DNA from: a virus
Length of the DNA: 24,185 nt
IMG/VR virus record: IMGVR_UViG_3300050016_000072
Coordinates: 1-24,185 of that record
Reading direction: 5' to 3' (one strand)
This document shows, piece by piece, positions 1-8,474 of this stretch. Made by a program: the position numbers and the translations under genes. Within the stretch, counting starts at the first letter, position 1; each line of letters opens with the position of its first letter. The notes below the pieces were generated by a model. It was given only the letters and a program-made list of their open reading frames with translations, did not search any database and was not told the origin of the DNA.

Positions 1-58
1 CCTGACCAAAATCTCCCCCCTGGTGTTTGACGGGGGGGTCGCACACGAGGAGGTGCCC

Positions 59-409
59 ATGGGGACCGTTGCTAATGCCACGCGTCGTGCGATCAGGGCG
101 GCGATCTATCTGACTCCGGCCGACGTTGGTGCGGTGGCCGCGTTACGGGTGTTGGCGATGAAGATCGACACCGAAGATGAGCTGCGTAAGAGCGATCTTG
201 CTTCTGCACCAGCTGAGCAGAAGCCTCGCCCGGTGGACAACGTGACGATCCCGACCTACCTGAAGTTCTGTGAGTCGCTGGGCCTGACACCGGCTGGCCG
301 GTCCCGGCTTGACTTGCCGGCGAGCCGGGCGGCCCCGGTCGTGAAGAAGGAGGCTGTCGGTGGCAACCTCGCGAAGCTCCGTTCGGTCAAGACCGGTAGG
401 TCGGCCTAA
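59..409 (+). CDS. Terminase small subunit (putative)
   Basis: This protein probably recognises phage DNA and loads it onto the large terminase for packaging. I chose ATG 59 because GAGGAGG at 47-53 lies 5 bases upstream; an in-frame ATG at 23 has no such site. The product is 116 residues. Residues 10-45 look helical and basic, and residues 61-78 (NVTIPTYLKFCESLGLTP) resemble a segment I associate with small terminases of actinophages; the tail is basic. The gene overlaps the 5' end of the large terminase by 50 bases, the classical order for a terminase pair. The assignment rests on position, size and that segment. Small terminases diverge quickly, so family membership is less certain than for the next gene. 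Confidence 0.75.
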   Translation: MGTVANATRRAIRAAIYLTPADVGAVAALRVLAMKIDTEDELRKSDLASAPAEQKPRPVDNVTIPTYLKFCESLGLTPAGRSRLDLPASRAAPVVKKEAVGGNLAKLRSVKTGRSA

Positions 410-1952
410 GCGGCTGGGGTCGGAGGTTCCGCGGGTTTGGACGCCGCCGCTGCGGAGGTTGACTCGTAAGACGTCGGCCGGGTTTGAGTGCATCCAGTTC
501 GCCGTCGACGTCCTGGGTGTGGAGCTGTTCCCGTGGCAGCGCTGGCTCTTGATTCACGCGCTGGAGCTGTTGCCCGATGGGACGTTCCGGTTCCGCACGG
601 TGCTGCTGCTGATGGCCCGGCAGAACGGCAAGTCGACACTGATGCAGGTCCTGACGTTGTGGCGGATGTACGTCGACGCGGCGCCGCTGGTCATCGGCAC
701 CGCGCAGGACTTGGACACCGCTGAGGAGCAGTGGCAGTTCGTCGTCGAGATGGCTGAGGACGTCCCTGACCTCGCGGCTGAGATCGACCAGGTGTTGAAG
801 GTCAACGGCAAGAAGCAGTTGCGGCTCATCAGCGGTGAGCGGTACAAGGTCCGGGCGGCGTCCCGGCGCGCCGGCCGCGGCTTGTCGGGTGACCTGGTGC
901 TCCTGGACGAGCTGCGCGAGCACCAGACGTGGGAGGCGTGGGGTGCTGTCACCAAGACGATGATGGCCCGGGCCCGCGCGCAGGTGTGGGCTGCGAGCAA
1001 CGCCGGCGATGAAGCATCGGTCGTCCTGGCGTTCCTGCGTTGCCTTGCTCACCTGGCGTTGGGTGACCCGGATGGGATCAACAAGGAGTTCCCGCTGGAG
1101 GCTGTGCCGGCGGACCTTACCGAGGACGAGGAGCTCGACGGGGACTCGCTCGGGATCTTCGAGTACTCCGCGCCGCCTGGGTGTGACAAGTGGGACCGGG
1201 ATGGTTGGGCGCAGGCGAACCCATCGATGGGTCACCCGAACGGGGTCAGCGAGAAGGCGTTGAGTTCCGCGGCTCGGACGGACCCTGACGCGGTGTTCCG
1301 CACCGAGTGCGAGTGTCAGTGGGTTGTGACGATGGTTGAGCATGTCGTCGCCGCTGATCTGTGGGAGGCGTGCCGCGATCCCATTTCCCAGATCACGGGA
1401 CCGCCGTCGTTCGCTGTGGACGTGTCGCCGTCGCAGTCGTGGTCGGCGATCGCGGCCGGCGGGATCCGCAAGGACGGTGTGCCTCACGTCGAAGTGACGG
1501 CGTCGGATGCCAGTGGGATCGACCACCGGCCGGGCGCTGACTGGGTCGTCCCGCGCTGCGTCGAACTGAAGGCGCGCTGGGCGGACATGAAGGTGACGAT
1601 TGTGTCCGGGTCAGCCGCCGAGGCTCTGGTGCCGGCGCTGGTTGCGGCCGGCGTCACGGTCGAGTTCATCAAGGGCTCCGACATCGCCGCGGCGTGCGGC
1701 ATGTTCTTCAACCTGGCGACGACGGCGGGAATGCGGCACCGGGGCCAGCAGGATCTGACGTTGGCGCTGGCGACGGCCCGGAAGGCTGTCGAGGACACCG
1801 AGGGTGGGTGGCGTTGGGGTCGTAAGAAGTCCAGCTCCGACATCACGCCCCTGTATGCCGCCACGAACGCACTGTGGGCCGCCCTGGCAGCGCCCGAGCC
1901 GGAGGTGTCCATGTACTTCTTCAGCGACCTTGATGATGAGGAGGACCAGTGA
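360..1952 (+). CDS. terL: Terminase large subunit
   Basis: This is the packaging motor: an ATPase that drives DNA into the prohead and a nuclease that cuts it. The 530-residue product has a Walker A-like motif ARQNGKST at residues 86-93 and a Walker B-like LVLLDEL at 179-185, as in phage terminases of the Terminase_1 type. The C-terminal half has the look of an RNase H-fold nuclease: an acidic FAVDVSP strand near 351-357 and a late conserved block SSSDITPLYAATNALWA near 490-506. Start is GTG 360, preceded by AAGGAGG (347-353) with a 6-base spacer. The length is normal for the family. The gene ends in a GTGA overlap with the next small gene. Family assignment is secure; the exact catalytic acids of the nuclease are inferred. 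Confidence 0.95.
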   Translation: MATSRSSVRSRPVGRPKRLGSEVPRVWTPPLRRLTRKTSAGFECIQFAVDVLGVELFPWQRWLLIHALELLPDGTFRFRTVLLLMARQNGKSTLMQVLTLWRMYVDAAPLVIGTAQDLDTAEEQWQFVVEMAEDVPDLAAEIDQVLKVNGKKQLRLISGERYKVRAASRRAGRGLSGDLVLLDELREHQTWEAWGAVTKTMMARARAQVWAASNAGDEASVVLAFLRCLAHLALGDPDGINKEFPLEAVPADLTEDEELDGDSLGIFEYSAPPGCDKWDRDGWAQANPSMGHPNGVSEKALSSAARTDPDAVFRTECECQWVVTMVEHVVAADLWEACRDPISQITGPPSFAVDVSPSQSWSAIAAGGIRKDGVPHVEVTASDASGIDHRPGADWVVPRCVELKARWADMKVTIVSGSAAEALVPALVAAGVTVEFIKGSDIAAACGMFFNLATTAGMRHRGQQDLTLALATARKAVEDTEGGWRWGRKKSSSDITPLYAATNALWAALAAPEPEVSMYFFSDLDDEEDQ

Positions 1953-2125
1953 AAATCCGCCTCCCGAAGCCGAAAATCCGTGTCTCCAAGGACGTCGGTT
2001 CCAACGTCCTGATCGTGATTGCGATGGGTGTGTTCGTTGCCTTCGGCGCCACGTATGGCCTGCGCTGGGCACTGCTGGCCGGCACCGCTGACCTGATCGT
2101 GCTCGGCATGGCCGTGGGCGCCTGA
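1949..2125 (+). CDS. Small membrane protein, 58 aa, between terminase and portal
   Basis: A short gene with clear translation signals: GAGGAGG at 1938-1944, a 4-base spacer and GTG 1949 overlapping the terminase stop; its own stop (2123-2125) overlaps the portal ATG at 2125. The first 15 residues are basic (MKIRLPKPKIRVSK), followed by two hydrophobic stretches at about residues 19-34 and 39-57. This predicts one or two membrane passes with a positively charged cytoplasmic N-terminus. I do not recognise a family. Its place inside the packaging-capsid operon and the double overlap argue that it is a real gene. It could tether proheads to the membrane or be a small regulatory membrane protein; nothing in the sequence decides. 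Confidence 0.72.
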   Translation: MKIRLPKPKIRVSKDVGSNVLIVIAMGVFVAFGATYGLRWALLAGTADLIVLGMAVGA

Positions 2126-3378
2126 TGGACCTGCTGACGCGCAGCGTCCGCCGCTTCGCGCAGCTGCGGTCGGTCGGCCAGTTCGGCGACTCGTCGATCC
2201 CGTCCAACTCCGAGGTCATGGGGTACATGACCGGTGGTGGGGTGATGACCGAGGCCGGTGCCTTGGCCATCTCGACGGTGATGAACTGCGTGAAGGTCCT
2301 GCACGACGACATCACGATCCTGCCGTTCCGGGCGTACACGGGGGACCCGAACGCTGCCCGGCATGTCATCGCGTCCCAGCCGCTGATCGTGCGGCAGCCG
2401 TTCGGCCCGATCCTGCCCGTGACTGCGGGCATGGGTCAGATCGTGGCGAGTTTGAAGCTGCGGGGGAACGCGTTCATGTTCGTGACGACCATGGATTCGC
2501 ACGGGTACCCGACTGGTGTGCAGGTGACTCATCCGGACAAGGTCAAGGTGCAGCTGAACTCCCAGAACCAGAAGGTGTTCCGGATCGGGCAGAAGGTTTA
2601 CACCACTGAGCAGGTCAAGCACATCGCCGGTGTGATGCTGCCCGGTGCGCTCGAGGGGATGGACCCGGTCAGCTACCAGCGGGTGACCCTCGGCCTGGCG
2701 TCGGACGTGAACCAGTACGGGGCGAACTTCTTCCACAACGGCGCCACCCCGTCGGGGGTGATCCAGGCTCCCGGTCCGGGCAACAAGGCCAAGGCTTTGG
2801 AGCTGAAGGAGACGTGGGAGGCGGGCAACGCCGGGGTGGCCAACGCCCACCGGCCCGCGGTCCTGTTCGGTGGCGCGAAGTGGGAGCAGCTGAGTGTGGC
2901 GCCGGAGAACGCGCAGTTCCTGCAGACCCGGGCGTTCATGCGTGAGGAGATCTGCGGGTGGTTTGGTGTTCCGCTGCAACGGATCATGGCGATCGTTGAG
3001 AAGGCGTCCCAGGGCGGCGGGAAGGGTTTGGACGCTATCGACCAGGGGTACGCCACGCACACGCTGCTGCCGTTGACGTCGTCGATCCAGGTCTGCTGGG
3101 ACGCGATGATCCCCGGCGACGACACGACGTGGTCGATGTTCGACATGAACGGGTTGTTGCGGGCGACCCCGGCTGAGCGTGCGGCGATCGCGCAGATCCA
3201 CCGGTTGATCGGGGTCCGTAACCGTAACGAGATCCGCGGCGACGAAGGCATGGAGCCGATCCCCGGTAACGACGGGTCGGACTACAACATCCCGTTCAAC
3301 ACCAACTCGGCTGTGCCGCCGCTGCCCGGCGTTGACGGTGCGGATCCGGTCGACCCGACGAATGGAGTATTCCCATGA
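2125..3378 (+). CDS. Portal protein (HK97 family)
   Basis: This protein forms the dodecameric ring at one capsid vertex through which DNA enters and leaves and to which the tail connectors bind. The 417-residue product has the layout of the HK97/SPP1-like portal family: an N-terminal helical segment MTEAGALAISTVMNCVKVL (about 41-59), a central part with FFHNGATPSGVIQAP (202-216), and the REEICGWFGVPLQRI block (about 273-287) characteristic of the clip and stem region. Size is typical. ATG 2125 overlaps the upstream TGA (TGATG), so it is probably translated by coupling; no strong ribosome site is seen. The stop overlaps the protease ATG. The C-terminal 40 residues are Pro/Gly/Asp-rich and probably disordered. 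Confidence 0.93.
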   Translation: MDLLTRSVRRFAQLRSVGQFGDSSIPSNSEVMGYMTGGGVMTEAGALAISTVMNCVKVLHDDITILPFRAYTGDPNAARHVIASQPLIVRQPFGPILPVTAGMGQIVASLKLRGNAFMFVTTMDSHGYPTGVQVTHPDKVKVQLNSQNQKVFRIGQKVYTTEQVKHIAGVMLPGALEGMDPVSYQRVTLGLASDVNQYGANFFHNGATPSGVIQAPGPGNKAKALELKETWEAGNAGVANAHRPAVLFGGAKWEQLSVAPENAQFLQTRAFMREEICGWFGVPLQRIMAIVEKASQGGGKGLDAIDQGYATHTLLPLTSSIQVCWDAMIPGDDTTWSMFDMNGLLRATPAERAAIAQIHRLIGVRNRNEIRGDEGMEPIPGNDGSDYNIPFNTNSAVPPLPGVDGADPVDPTNGVFP

Positions 3379-4346
3379 CCAACCGAGCTGTTGCGAAAGT
3401 CCGCGGTGGCGGGATCGTCGAGGAGTTCGAGCGCCGTGTGCTGGCTGGTGATGTTCGCGCGATGCGGGCACTGGTCCGTCAGGCGGCCGGGCCGAACACG
3501 ATCTCGATGCGGTTCACCGAGGGCACTGAGTTGCGTTCGGCGCCGAACGGGACCGGCGGGGACAAGCTGCTGTTCACTGGCTGCGCCTCGGTCGTCGAAG
3601 TCCCGTTCACCATCACGGACTGGCTCGGGGACTTCACAGAGATCATCCGTGCCGGTGCGTTCACTCGGACCCTGGCGAATGAGCCCGACGTGATTTTCAC
3701 CTTTAATCACCTCTGGGATGGCCCACCGATGGCTCGCACGGCGCCCGCGCACTCGGGGTCGCTGCGTCTGAGCACCGACGATGCTGGCTCGCTTATGGTC
3801 GAGGCCGACCTGGACGGTTCGCGGGCCGACGTGCATCAGCTTCGCTCCGCGCACGACGCCGGCGACGTGGACGCGATGAGTTTCGCATTCTGGGTGACCC
3901 AGCAGACCTGGTCGCCGGACTACGACCAACGAGACATCCTCGAGGTCGACATCGACGGCGGCGACGTGTCGGAGGTGACATGGCCTGGCAACCCTGCGAC
4001 CACCGGCACCACCGACCTGAGAACCCGCCAGGCGCGGGCACTGCTGCGCTCGCGGGTGCCGGCGCTGATCAGTGAGCGTGCCCGCGCTGAGCAGCTCGCC
4101 GGGAAGGCCTTGTCCGCCTCGACGATGGAGACCCTGCAGGAGGTCCTCGACCTGATCGCGGCCGCAGACGAGTCCGTCGACGCGGCACAGCCGTTGCTCG
4201 CCGCGCTCATGGGTGTACCCAACCCCGACGCCGACCCGAACGACGACAACTCCTCCGGCACCGAGTCGGAGGCCAAGAACGCGCACCAGGGCATGTCCCT
4301 GGTGCGTCTGCAGCTGTTGGAAGACCCAGCGCTGCGCCCCGCCTGA
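3375..4346 (+). CDS. Prohead (maturation) protease, HK97 family
   Basis: This is a serine protease that trims the capsid scaffold domain during prohead maturation. The N-terminal 210 residues fit the HK97 prohead protease family (peptidase U35): after a beta-rich start comes DVIFTFNHLWDGPPMARTA (105-123) with the probable catalytic His112, then DVDAMSFAFWV (164-174) with the probable nucleophile Ser169. The 323-residue length exceeds the catalytic domain; residues 225-323 are Ala/Glu-rich and acidic and could help scaffolding or be disordered. ATG 3375 overlaps the portal TGA (ATGA) and GGAG lies a few bases upstream. The order portal-protease-capsid is the standard one. A third catalytic residue cannot be named from sequence alone. 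Confidence 0.9.
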   Translation: MTNRAVAKVRGGGIVEEFERRVLAGDVRAMRALVRQAAGPNTISMRFTEGTELRSAPNGTGGDKLLFTGCASVVEVPFTITDWLGDFTEIIRAGAFTRTLANEPDVIFTFNHLWDGPPMARTAPAHSGSLRLSTDDAGSLMVEADLDGSRADVHQLRSAHDAGDVDAMSFAFWVTQQTWSPDYDQRDILEVDIDGGDVSEVTWPGNPATTGTTDLRTRQARALLRSRVPALISERARAEQLAGKALSASTMETLQEVLDLIAAADESVDAAQPLLAALMGVPNPDADPNDDNSSGTESEAKNAHQGMSLVRLQLLEDPALRPA

Positions 4347-4439
4347 CGAGCAACCCGGAGCCCAAACCCGGACGCGGATCCCGCGCGCACCTCTTTGGGT
4401 CACCACTTGGCCGGCTGGCAGCCACGCAACACCCTGTTC

Positions 4440-4455
4440 GCACCCGCGTGGGTGC
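4440..4455 (+). promoter_or_regulatory. Short hairpin upstream of capsid gene
   Basis: GCACCC (4440-4445) and GGGTGC (4450-4455) form a 6-bp inverted repeat with a 4-base loop, 24 bases before the capsid ATG, inside a 133-base untranslated spacer (4347-4479). Such a leader could stabilise or modulate the abundant capsid message, or it may be a chance palindrome in GC-rich DNA. The ribosome site AGAAAGGG (4465-4472) stays free of the stem. No promoter elements stand out in the spacer. Confidence 0.35.
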
Positions 4456-4479
4456 CCAACGCCCAGAAAGGGCTAAGTC

Positions 4480-5949
4480 ATGAACGCTTTGGAGAAGCTC
4501 CGCGCAAGACTCGCGGAGATCGGCAAGGAGATCCGCGGCATCAACACCACGGTCGCGGCCGAGAACCGTCAGGTCCTGCTCGAGGCTGAGGAGACCAGGT
4601 ACGGCGAGCTCACGGCCGAACGGTCCCAGGTCGAGACCCGGATCGCCCAGCTCGAGGACGAGGAGACCCGGGAGGCCGCCCAGGCCACCGCGCGCGAGCT
4701 CGTCGGTGCCAACGTCGGCGGAAGTCCCGCACGGGTCCTGTCCGAGCCCCGCACCTACAGTGACGGCTCCCGGCACTCGTACTTCCTGGACCTCGCCCGG
4801 CGCACCCTCAACCAGGGCGACGGCGACGGCGGCATCGAAGCGGCCCGCGACCGCCTCGAGCGTCACGCCGCTGAGCTCCGGGTGGAGCTGCCCGAGCGGG
4901 AAGCCCACCGCGACGAGGCAGCCCGCGAGCAGAACGACCGGGAGTTCCGGTCCGCCGGGTACAGCCGGCGGGCTCGCGCCTCAGCGTTCGAGACCCGCGT
5001 CAACCCGAACCGCACCGACGGTCAAGGCGGTGACTTCGTCCCGCCCCTGTGGCTGATCGACGAGTACATCGACCTGCCACGGTTCGGTCGCCCGATGGCG
5101 AACCTCTGCAAGAACCTGCCGCTGCCGTCCGGCACCGACAGCATCAACCTGCCAAAGGTCAACACGGGCACCACGGTCGCGGTGCAGACCGCTGACGCGG
5201 CCGCTGTATCGAGCACTGACCTGACCGACACCTCCGTGTCGGCCCCGGTGCGCACCATCGCCGGCCAGCAGGACATCGCCATTCAGCTCCTCGACCAGTC
5301 GCCGATCAGCTTCGACGAGGTCGTCATGGCTGACCTGCTCGCCGACTACGACTCCAAGCTTGACATCCAGGTGGCCAACGGTTCGGGTGCCTCGGGTCAG
5401 GTCACCGGCATCATCCCGACGTCGGGCATCAACGCGGTCACCTACACCGACGCGTCCCCGACACTGCCGGAGCTGTGGGTACCGCTGCTCCAGTCGGCGT
5501 CCCTGGTCGCGACCAAGCGCAAGATGCCCGCGACCGGCGTGGTCCTCACCCCGTCGATGTGGTACTGGGCGCTGTCCCAGCTCGACGCCGACAACCGGCC
5601 GCTGATCCTGCCCAACCAGAACGTCATGAACTCGATGGGTGAGGCCGGCGGCCTGAACGTCGACGGGCCTGCTGGGATGTTCACGTACGGTCTGCCCGCA
5701 GCCCTGGACGGCAACATCCCGTCCAACCTCGGCACCGGCACCAACGAGACCCGCATCATCACGGCCCGCTGGCAGGACCTCTACCTGTGGGAAGGCCAGA
5801 TGCGGTCCCGGGTCCTGTCCGAGATCCTGAGCGGCACTCTCCAGGTGCGGATCCAGGTCTACGGGTACGTGGGCTTCATGGCGAACCGTCGCCCTGAGGC
5901 GATCTCGGTGATCTCCGGCACGGGAGTCATCCCGACCGCTGGGTTCTAA
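4480..5949 (+). CDS. Major capsid protein (HK97 fold)
   Basis: This is the main shell protein. The first 70 residues form a charged heptad-like coiled coil, followed by a long acidic and basic helical stretch to about residue 180; together they match the delta/scaffold domain of HK97-type capsid proteins, which the preceding protease would remove. The shell domain begins around GGDFVPPLWLIDEYI (about 183-197) and runs to the C-terminus, with the usual beta-rich P domain and hydrophobic A domain. At 489 residues it is long for the family, owing to the large N-terminal domain. ATG 4480 follows AGAAAGGG with a 7-base spacer. A strong stem-loop lies just after the stop. The cleavage site is not identifiable with confidence. 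Confidence 0.92.
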   Translation: MNALEKLRARLAEIGKEIRGINTTVAAENRQVLLEAEETRYGELTAERSQVETRIAQLEDEETREAAQATARELVGANVGGSPARVLSEPRTYSDGSRHSYFLDLARRTLNQGDGDGGIEAARDRLERHAAELRVELPEREAHRDEAAREQNDREFRSAGYSRRARASAFETRVNPNRTDGQGGDFVPPLWLIDEYIDLPRFGRPMANLCKNLPLPSGTDSINLPKVNTGTTVAVQTADAAAVSSTDLTDTSVSAPVRTIAGQQDIAIQLLDQSPISFDEVVMADLLADYDSKLDIQVANGSGASGQVTGIIPTSGINAVTYTDASPTLPELWVPLLQSASLVATKRKMPATGVVLTPSMWYWALSQLDADNRPLILPNQNVMNSMGEAGGLNVDGPAGMFTYGLPAALDGNIPSNLGTGTNETRIITARWQDLYLWEGQMRSRVLSEILSGTLQVRIQVYGYVGFMANRRPEAISVISGTGVIPTAGF

Positions 5950-5953
5950 ATCA

Positions 5954-5990
5954 CTGGTGGGGCGGTCGCCGAGCCCGGCCGCCCCACCAG
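5954..5990 (+). terminator. Strong stem-loop after the capsid gene
   Basis: CTGGTGGGGCGG (5954-5965) is perfectly complementary to CCGCCCCACCAG (5979-5990), giving a 12-bp, GC-rich stem with a 13-base loop, 5 bases past the capsid stop. No T-run follows, as is common for actinobacterial stem-loop terminators. It probably ends part of the transcription and protects the 3' end of the capsid mRNA, so that capsid is made in excess of downstream head-tail genes. No new promoter is obvious in 5991-6035. Confidence 0.75.
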
Positions 5991-6035
5991 CTCGTCCATC
6001 AAGTCCCCCGCGTTCCCTGGAAAGGTCAACGACTC

Positions 6036-6596
6036 ATGCCTCTTGTCTCTGGCGGTTACCCGCCGAAATCCGACGCTGCCGCGCTCGCGGGTGGCGTGTT
6101 CTCTCGTCCCAACATGCGCCGCACGGAGGTCAACTCGGATACTGCAGCGCTGACCACGCAGGTGCTGACATCGGTCGCGGTGCCGTTGCAGGCAGGCGAC
6201 CTAGTCACCAAGATCGCGTTCCATTCGGGTGCGACGGCTGCGTCGGTGCCGACGAACTGGTGGTTCGCGTTGTACTCCCCGGCTGGTGTGCTGCTGGCGC
6301 AGACCGCGGACCAGCTGACTGCGGCCTGGGCTGCGGATGCCACCAAGGATCTCGCGTTGGCGACCGCGCAGACCGTCCCGGTTGCGGGCGTGTACTTCGC
6401 GGCGATCATGGTGAAGGCGACGACCCCGCCGAGCCTGGTCGGTGCCACCGTCCTGGATGCTGGCGTCGCGTCGGGGCTGCTTTCGACGGACAAGATCTTG
6501 TCGCAGACGTCCGGGTCAGCGCTGGTCGCCACGGCGCCGACGACGCTCGTCACCCCGACTGCGATTGCCGCGGTGCCGTTTGTGGTGGCGCACTGA
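6036..6596 (+). CDS. Putative capsid decoration or head-fibre-like protein
   Basis: A 186-residue protein rich in Ala, Thr, Val and Ser with alternating hydrophobic strands, suggesting a beta-sandwich (jelly-roll or Ig-like) structural protein. Examples are VPTNWWFALYSPAGVLLAQT (about 68-87) and the closing TAIAAVPFVVAH. It has no signal peptide, no membrane helix and no enzymatic motif. ATG 6036 follows GGAAAGG after a moderate spacer. It sits directly after the capsid gene and its stem-loop, the usual slot for a decoration protein in siphoviruses. That role is inferred from position and composition only; a minor structural or fibre-type protein is also possible. Its stop overlaps the next ATG (TGATG). 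Confidence 0.6.
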   Translation: MPLVSGGYPPKSDAAALAGGVFSRPNMRRTEVNSDTAALTTQVLTSVAVPLQAGDLVTKIAFHSGATAASVPTNWWFALYSPAGVLLAQTADQLTAAWAADATKDLALATAQTVPVAGVYFAAIMVKATTPPSLVGATVLDAGVASGLLSTDKILSQTSGSALVATAPTTLVTPTAIAAVPFVVAH

Positions 6597-6817
6597 TGAG
6601 TGCCCGCGGGGAGTACGTGGCGGCGTTGCGGACCGAGCGGGAGAACCTGGCCCGCCGCCCGGACTCGCCGGCGAACCGGCGTCGTGTCGCGGAGGTCGAC
6701 GTCGAACTCGGCCGGTACCAGGCCGAGCCGGACGTGGCTGTCATCGAGGCTGCCGTGCCCGGCCCGATCACCTCCGCCCGGGCGCGGCGCGTAGTCAAGC
6801 CGAAGTCCGACAAGTAA
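6596..6817 (+). CDS. Hypothetical small basic protein, 73 aa
   Basis: The ATG at 6596 overlaps the upstream TGA, so the gene is probably translated by coupling. The product begins MSARGEYVAALRTEREN, forms a charged helix up to about residue 45 (ERENLARRPDSPANRRRVAEVDVEL), and ends in a basic, flexible tail (ARARRVVKPKSDK). I do not recognise a family. Its size, charge and place between the putative decoration protein and the head-tail connector suggest a small head-completion or assembly factor, which is inference. The same frame stays open upstream to 5957, but that part crosses the terminator stem and is antiparallel in sense to coding bias, so I start at 6596. Confidence 0.6.
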   Translation: MSARGEYVAALRTERENLARRPDSPANRRRVAEVDVELGRYQAEPDVAVIEAAVPGPITSARARRVVKPKSDK

Positions 6818-6829
6818 CCGGAGGCCGTC

Positions 6830-7705
6830 ATGGCGTTCGACCTCGGCGACACGATCCCGCTGCCGTTCCTGACCAAGGACCCCACGGGTGCGCTCGCGGA
6901 CATCGTCACGACCGCGGTCCTGACGATCACCCTGCCGGACACCACCACGGTGACCCCTGCGGTGACGCACGTCACGACCGGCACGTACGTGCCGGCGGTG
7001 CCGTACATCAGCACCCAGCCCGGCATCCACAAGGTGTCCTGGGTCGGGTCGGGTACCAACGCGCAGGACTACACCGACACGTTCAACGTCATGGCCGCCG
7101 ACCCCGGCTTCATCATCTCCCTGGCGGACGCCCGTGCCGGGATCGGTTACCCGCTCGCGAACACGACCAACGACGAGGACCTGCGGACGTACGTCGCGGC
7201 CGCGACCCCCGTCATGGAGGACCTGATCGGTTCGATCCTGCGGGTGCCCAGGACCGACACCTACGACGGTGGCCGGTCACAGATCGTGCTGCTGTGGACG
7301 CCGCTGATCTCGGTGACCTCGGTGATCGAGTCGTACGGCACGTTCGAGCGGATCCTGAACCTGGAGAACATCTTCGACGGGTCCGCGATCGACGCGTACG
7401 GGTACACCATCGAGCTCGACACGGGCTTGTTGACCCGGCGGATTGCTGGCCGGGTGGCACCGTTCCCTCCCGGTCGGCGCAACGTCCAGGTCGTCTACAC
7501 GTCCGGGCGGGCAGCTTTGAAGGGCAACCACCTGTTGGCGACCCGGATCGTCGTCCGTCAGATGTGGCAGGCCGACCAGCAGGGGTACCGGCCCACCATG
7601 GGCGCCCCGGACGCTGACCTGGTCCCGACCCCGTCGGGGTTCCTCGTGCCGCGCCGCGCCGCCCAGCTGTGCGCCGGCGACATCCGCAACGTAGGGGTCG
7701 CCTGA
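6830..7705 (+). CDS. Head-tail connector (adaptor), gp6-like, with N-terminal Ig-like domain
   Basis: The 291-residue protein has two parts. Residues 1-95 are Thr/Val-rich strands ending in DYTDTFNVMAADPG, resembling a bacterial Ig-like domain. Residues 96-291 are mostly helical, starting FIISLADARAGIGYPL and including TNDEDLRTYVAAATPVMEDLIG, and match what is expected of gp6/gp15-type adaptor proteins, which begin with such a helix bundle and plug onto the portal. ATG 6830 has GGAGG 8 bases upstream. It lies between head and tail genes, as adaptors do. The stop overlaps the next ATG. An N-terminal Ig-like extension on an adaptor is less usual; it may be surface exposed at the neck. Confidence 0.72.
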   Translation: MAFDLGDTIPLPFLTKDPTGALADIVTTAVLTITLPDTTTVTPAVTHVTTGTYVPAVPYISTQPGIHKVSWVGSGTNAQDYTDTFNVMAADPGFIISLADARAGIGYPLANTTNDEDLRTYVAAATPVMEDLIGSILRVPRTDTYDGGRSQIVLLWTPLISVTSVIESYGTFERILNLENIFDGSAIDAYGYTIELDTGLLTRRIAGRVAPFPPGRRNVQVVYTSGRAALKGNHLLATRIVVRQMWQADQQGYRPTMGAPDADLVPTPSGFLVPRRAAQLCAGDIRNVGVA

Positions 7706-8184
7706 TGGCGCAGTCCATCGCCGGTGTCCTGGACGGCCTGTTCTCGGTCCTGGAGACGGTGTTCGCGTCCTCGATGGGCACGGACAACACCCCGGTCCTG
7801 GTGTGCCTGGGGCCTGCCGGCCAGTACCAGCCGTCCGGGATCGTCGGGATCGGCGAGACCCGGGCACTGGTCGGCCGTCCCACGATGGGGCCGAACCGGT
7901 CCCGGGAGATGGCCGCCGAGACTGACCTGACCATCAGCGTCTACACCCCCGGCGACCAGGCGGCGCAGAAGACGTCGACGGACTGCGCGTTCGGTCTGCT
8001 GGCGACCCTGGAGCAGTACCTGCGGACGGCCCCGAACGAGACGCTCGGCGGGGCCGACTACGACGCGTGGGTGTCAGCGGTCCCCAAGCTCGAGTTCCTT
8101 GTCGCCTACGACCCCAAGAGCAACGCGGCTGCGGGTCGCGTCACCGACATCACCACCACCGTCACCACGAAAATCCGTTACTGA
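7705..8184 (+). CDS. Putative tail terminator / head-tail joining protein
   Basis: A 159-residue mixed alpha/beta protein. It starts with a helix (SIAGVLDGLFSVLETVFA) and continues with beta strands including EMAAETDLTISVYTPGD and a final VTDITTTVTTKIRY, the pattern of tail-terminator or tail-completion proteins, which cap the tail tube and attach it to the head. It follows the adaptor and precedes the major tail protein, where the stopper and terminator are expected. The start ATG 7705 overlaps the upstream stop (TGATG); the frame is open from 7669 but without a ribosome site there. Because connector families are divergent, stopper and terminator cannot be told apart here. Confidence 0.6.
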   Translation: MAQSIAGVLDGLFSVLETVFASSMGTDNTPVLVCLGPAGQYQPSGIVGIGETRALVGRPTMGPNRSREMAAETDLTISVYTPGDQAAQKTSTDCAFGLLATLEQYLRTAPNETLGGADYDAWVSAVPKLEFLVAYDPKSNAAAGRVTDITTTVTTKIRY

Positions 8185-8198
8185 CCCTGGAGGCAGTC

Positions 8199-8474
8199 AT
8201 GCCAACCCTGCACCACAAGAACGTGATCGGGCAGGTCGACCTGCCTCTCATCGGCCGACAAGGCGAACCGTTCGGCGTGCCCGGTTCGGGCTGCCTCGAA
8301 CCGGGCGAGGACTTCGACGTGTCCGACGAGCATGCCGGACGTGCCCCGTCGACGTCCAAAGACGCCGACGGGGTCGACGTGTTCGACCCGGGTGAGGGGC
8401 TCCTCGCACAGGTCGACAACTACGAGCTCGTGGTGGCTCCCAAGACCAACAAGACCAAGAAGGGTGACAGCTGA
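8199..8474 (+). CDS. Hypothetical small structural protein, 91 aa
   Basis: ATG 8199 follows GGAGG (8189-8193) with a 5-base spacer. The protein is acidic and looks like a small beta domain: VDLPLIGRQ near residue 13, LEPGEDFDVSDEHA in the middle, and LLAQVDNYELV near the end, with a charged Lys-rich tail. Residues 50-65 (an Asp/Ser-rich stretch) look like a loop insertion. I have the impression of similar small proteins before the major tail gene in actinophages, but cannot name a family. The stop overlaps the next ATG. A neck or tail-tube accessory role is an inference from position. Confidence 0.6.
   Translation: MPTLHHKNVIGQVDLPLIGRQGEPFGVPGSGCLEPGEDFDVSDEHAGRAPSTSKDADGVDVFDPGEGLLAQVDNYELVVAPKTNKTKKGDS

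Noticed and set aside
5957-6595. Long 5' extension of the 73-residue gene at 6596.
   Set aside because: It would start within the terminator stem and overlap the better supported 186-residue gene on the same strand.
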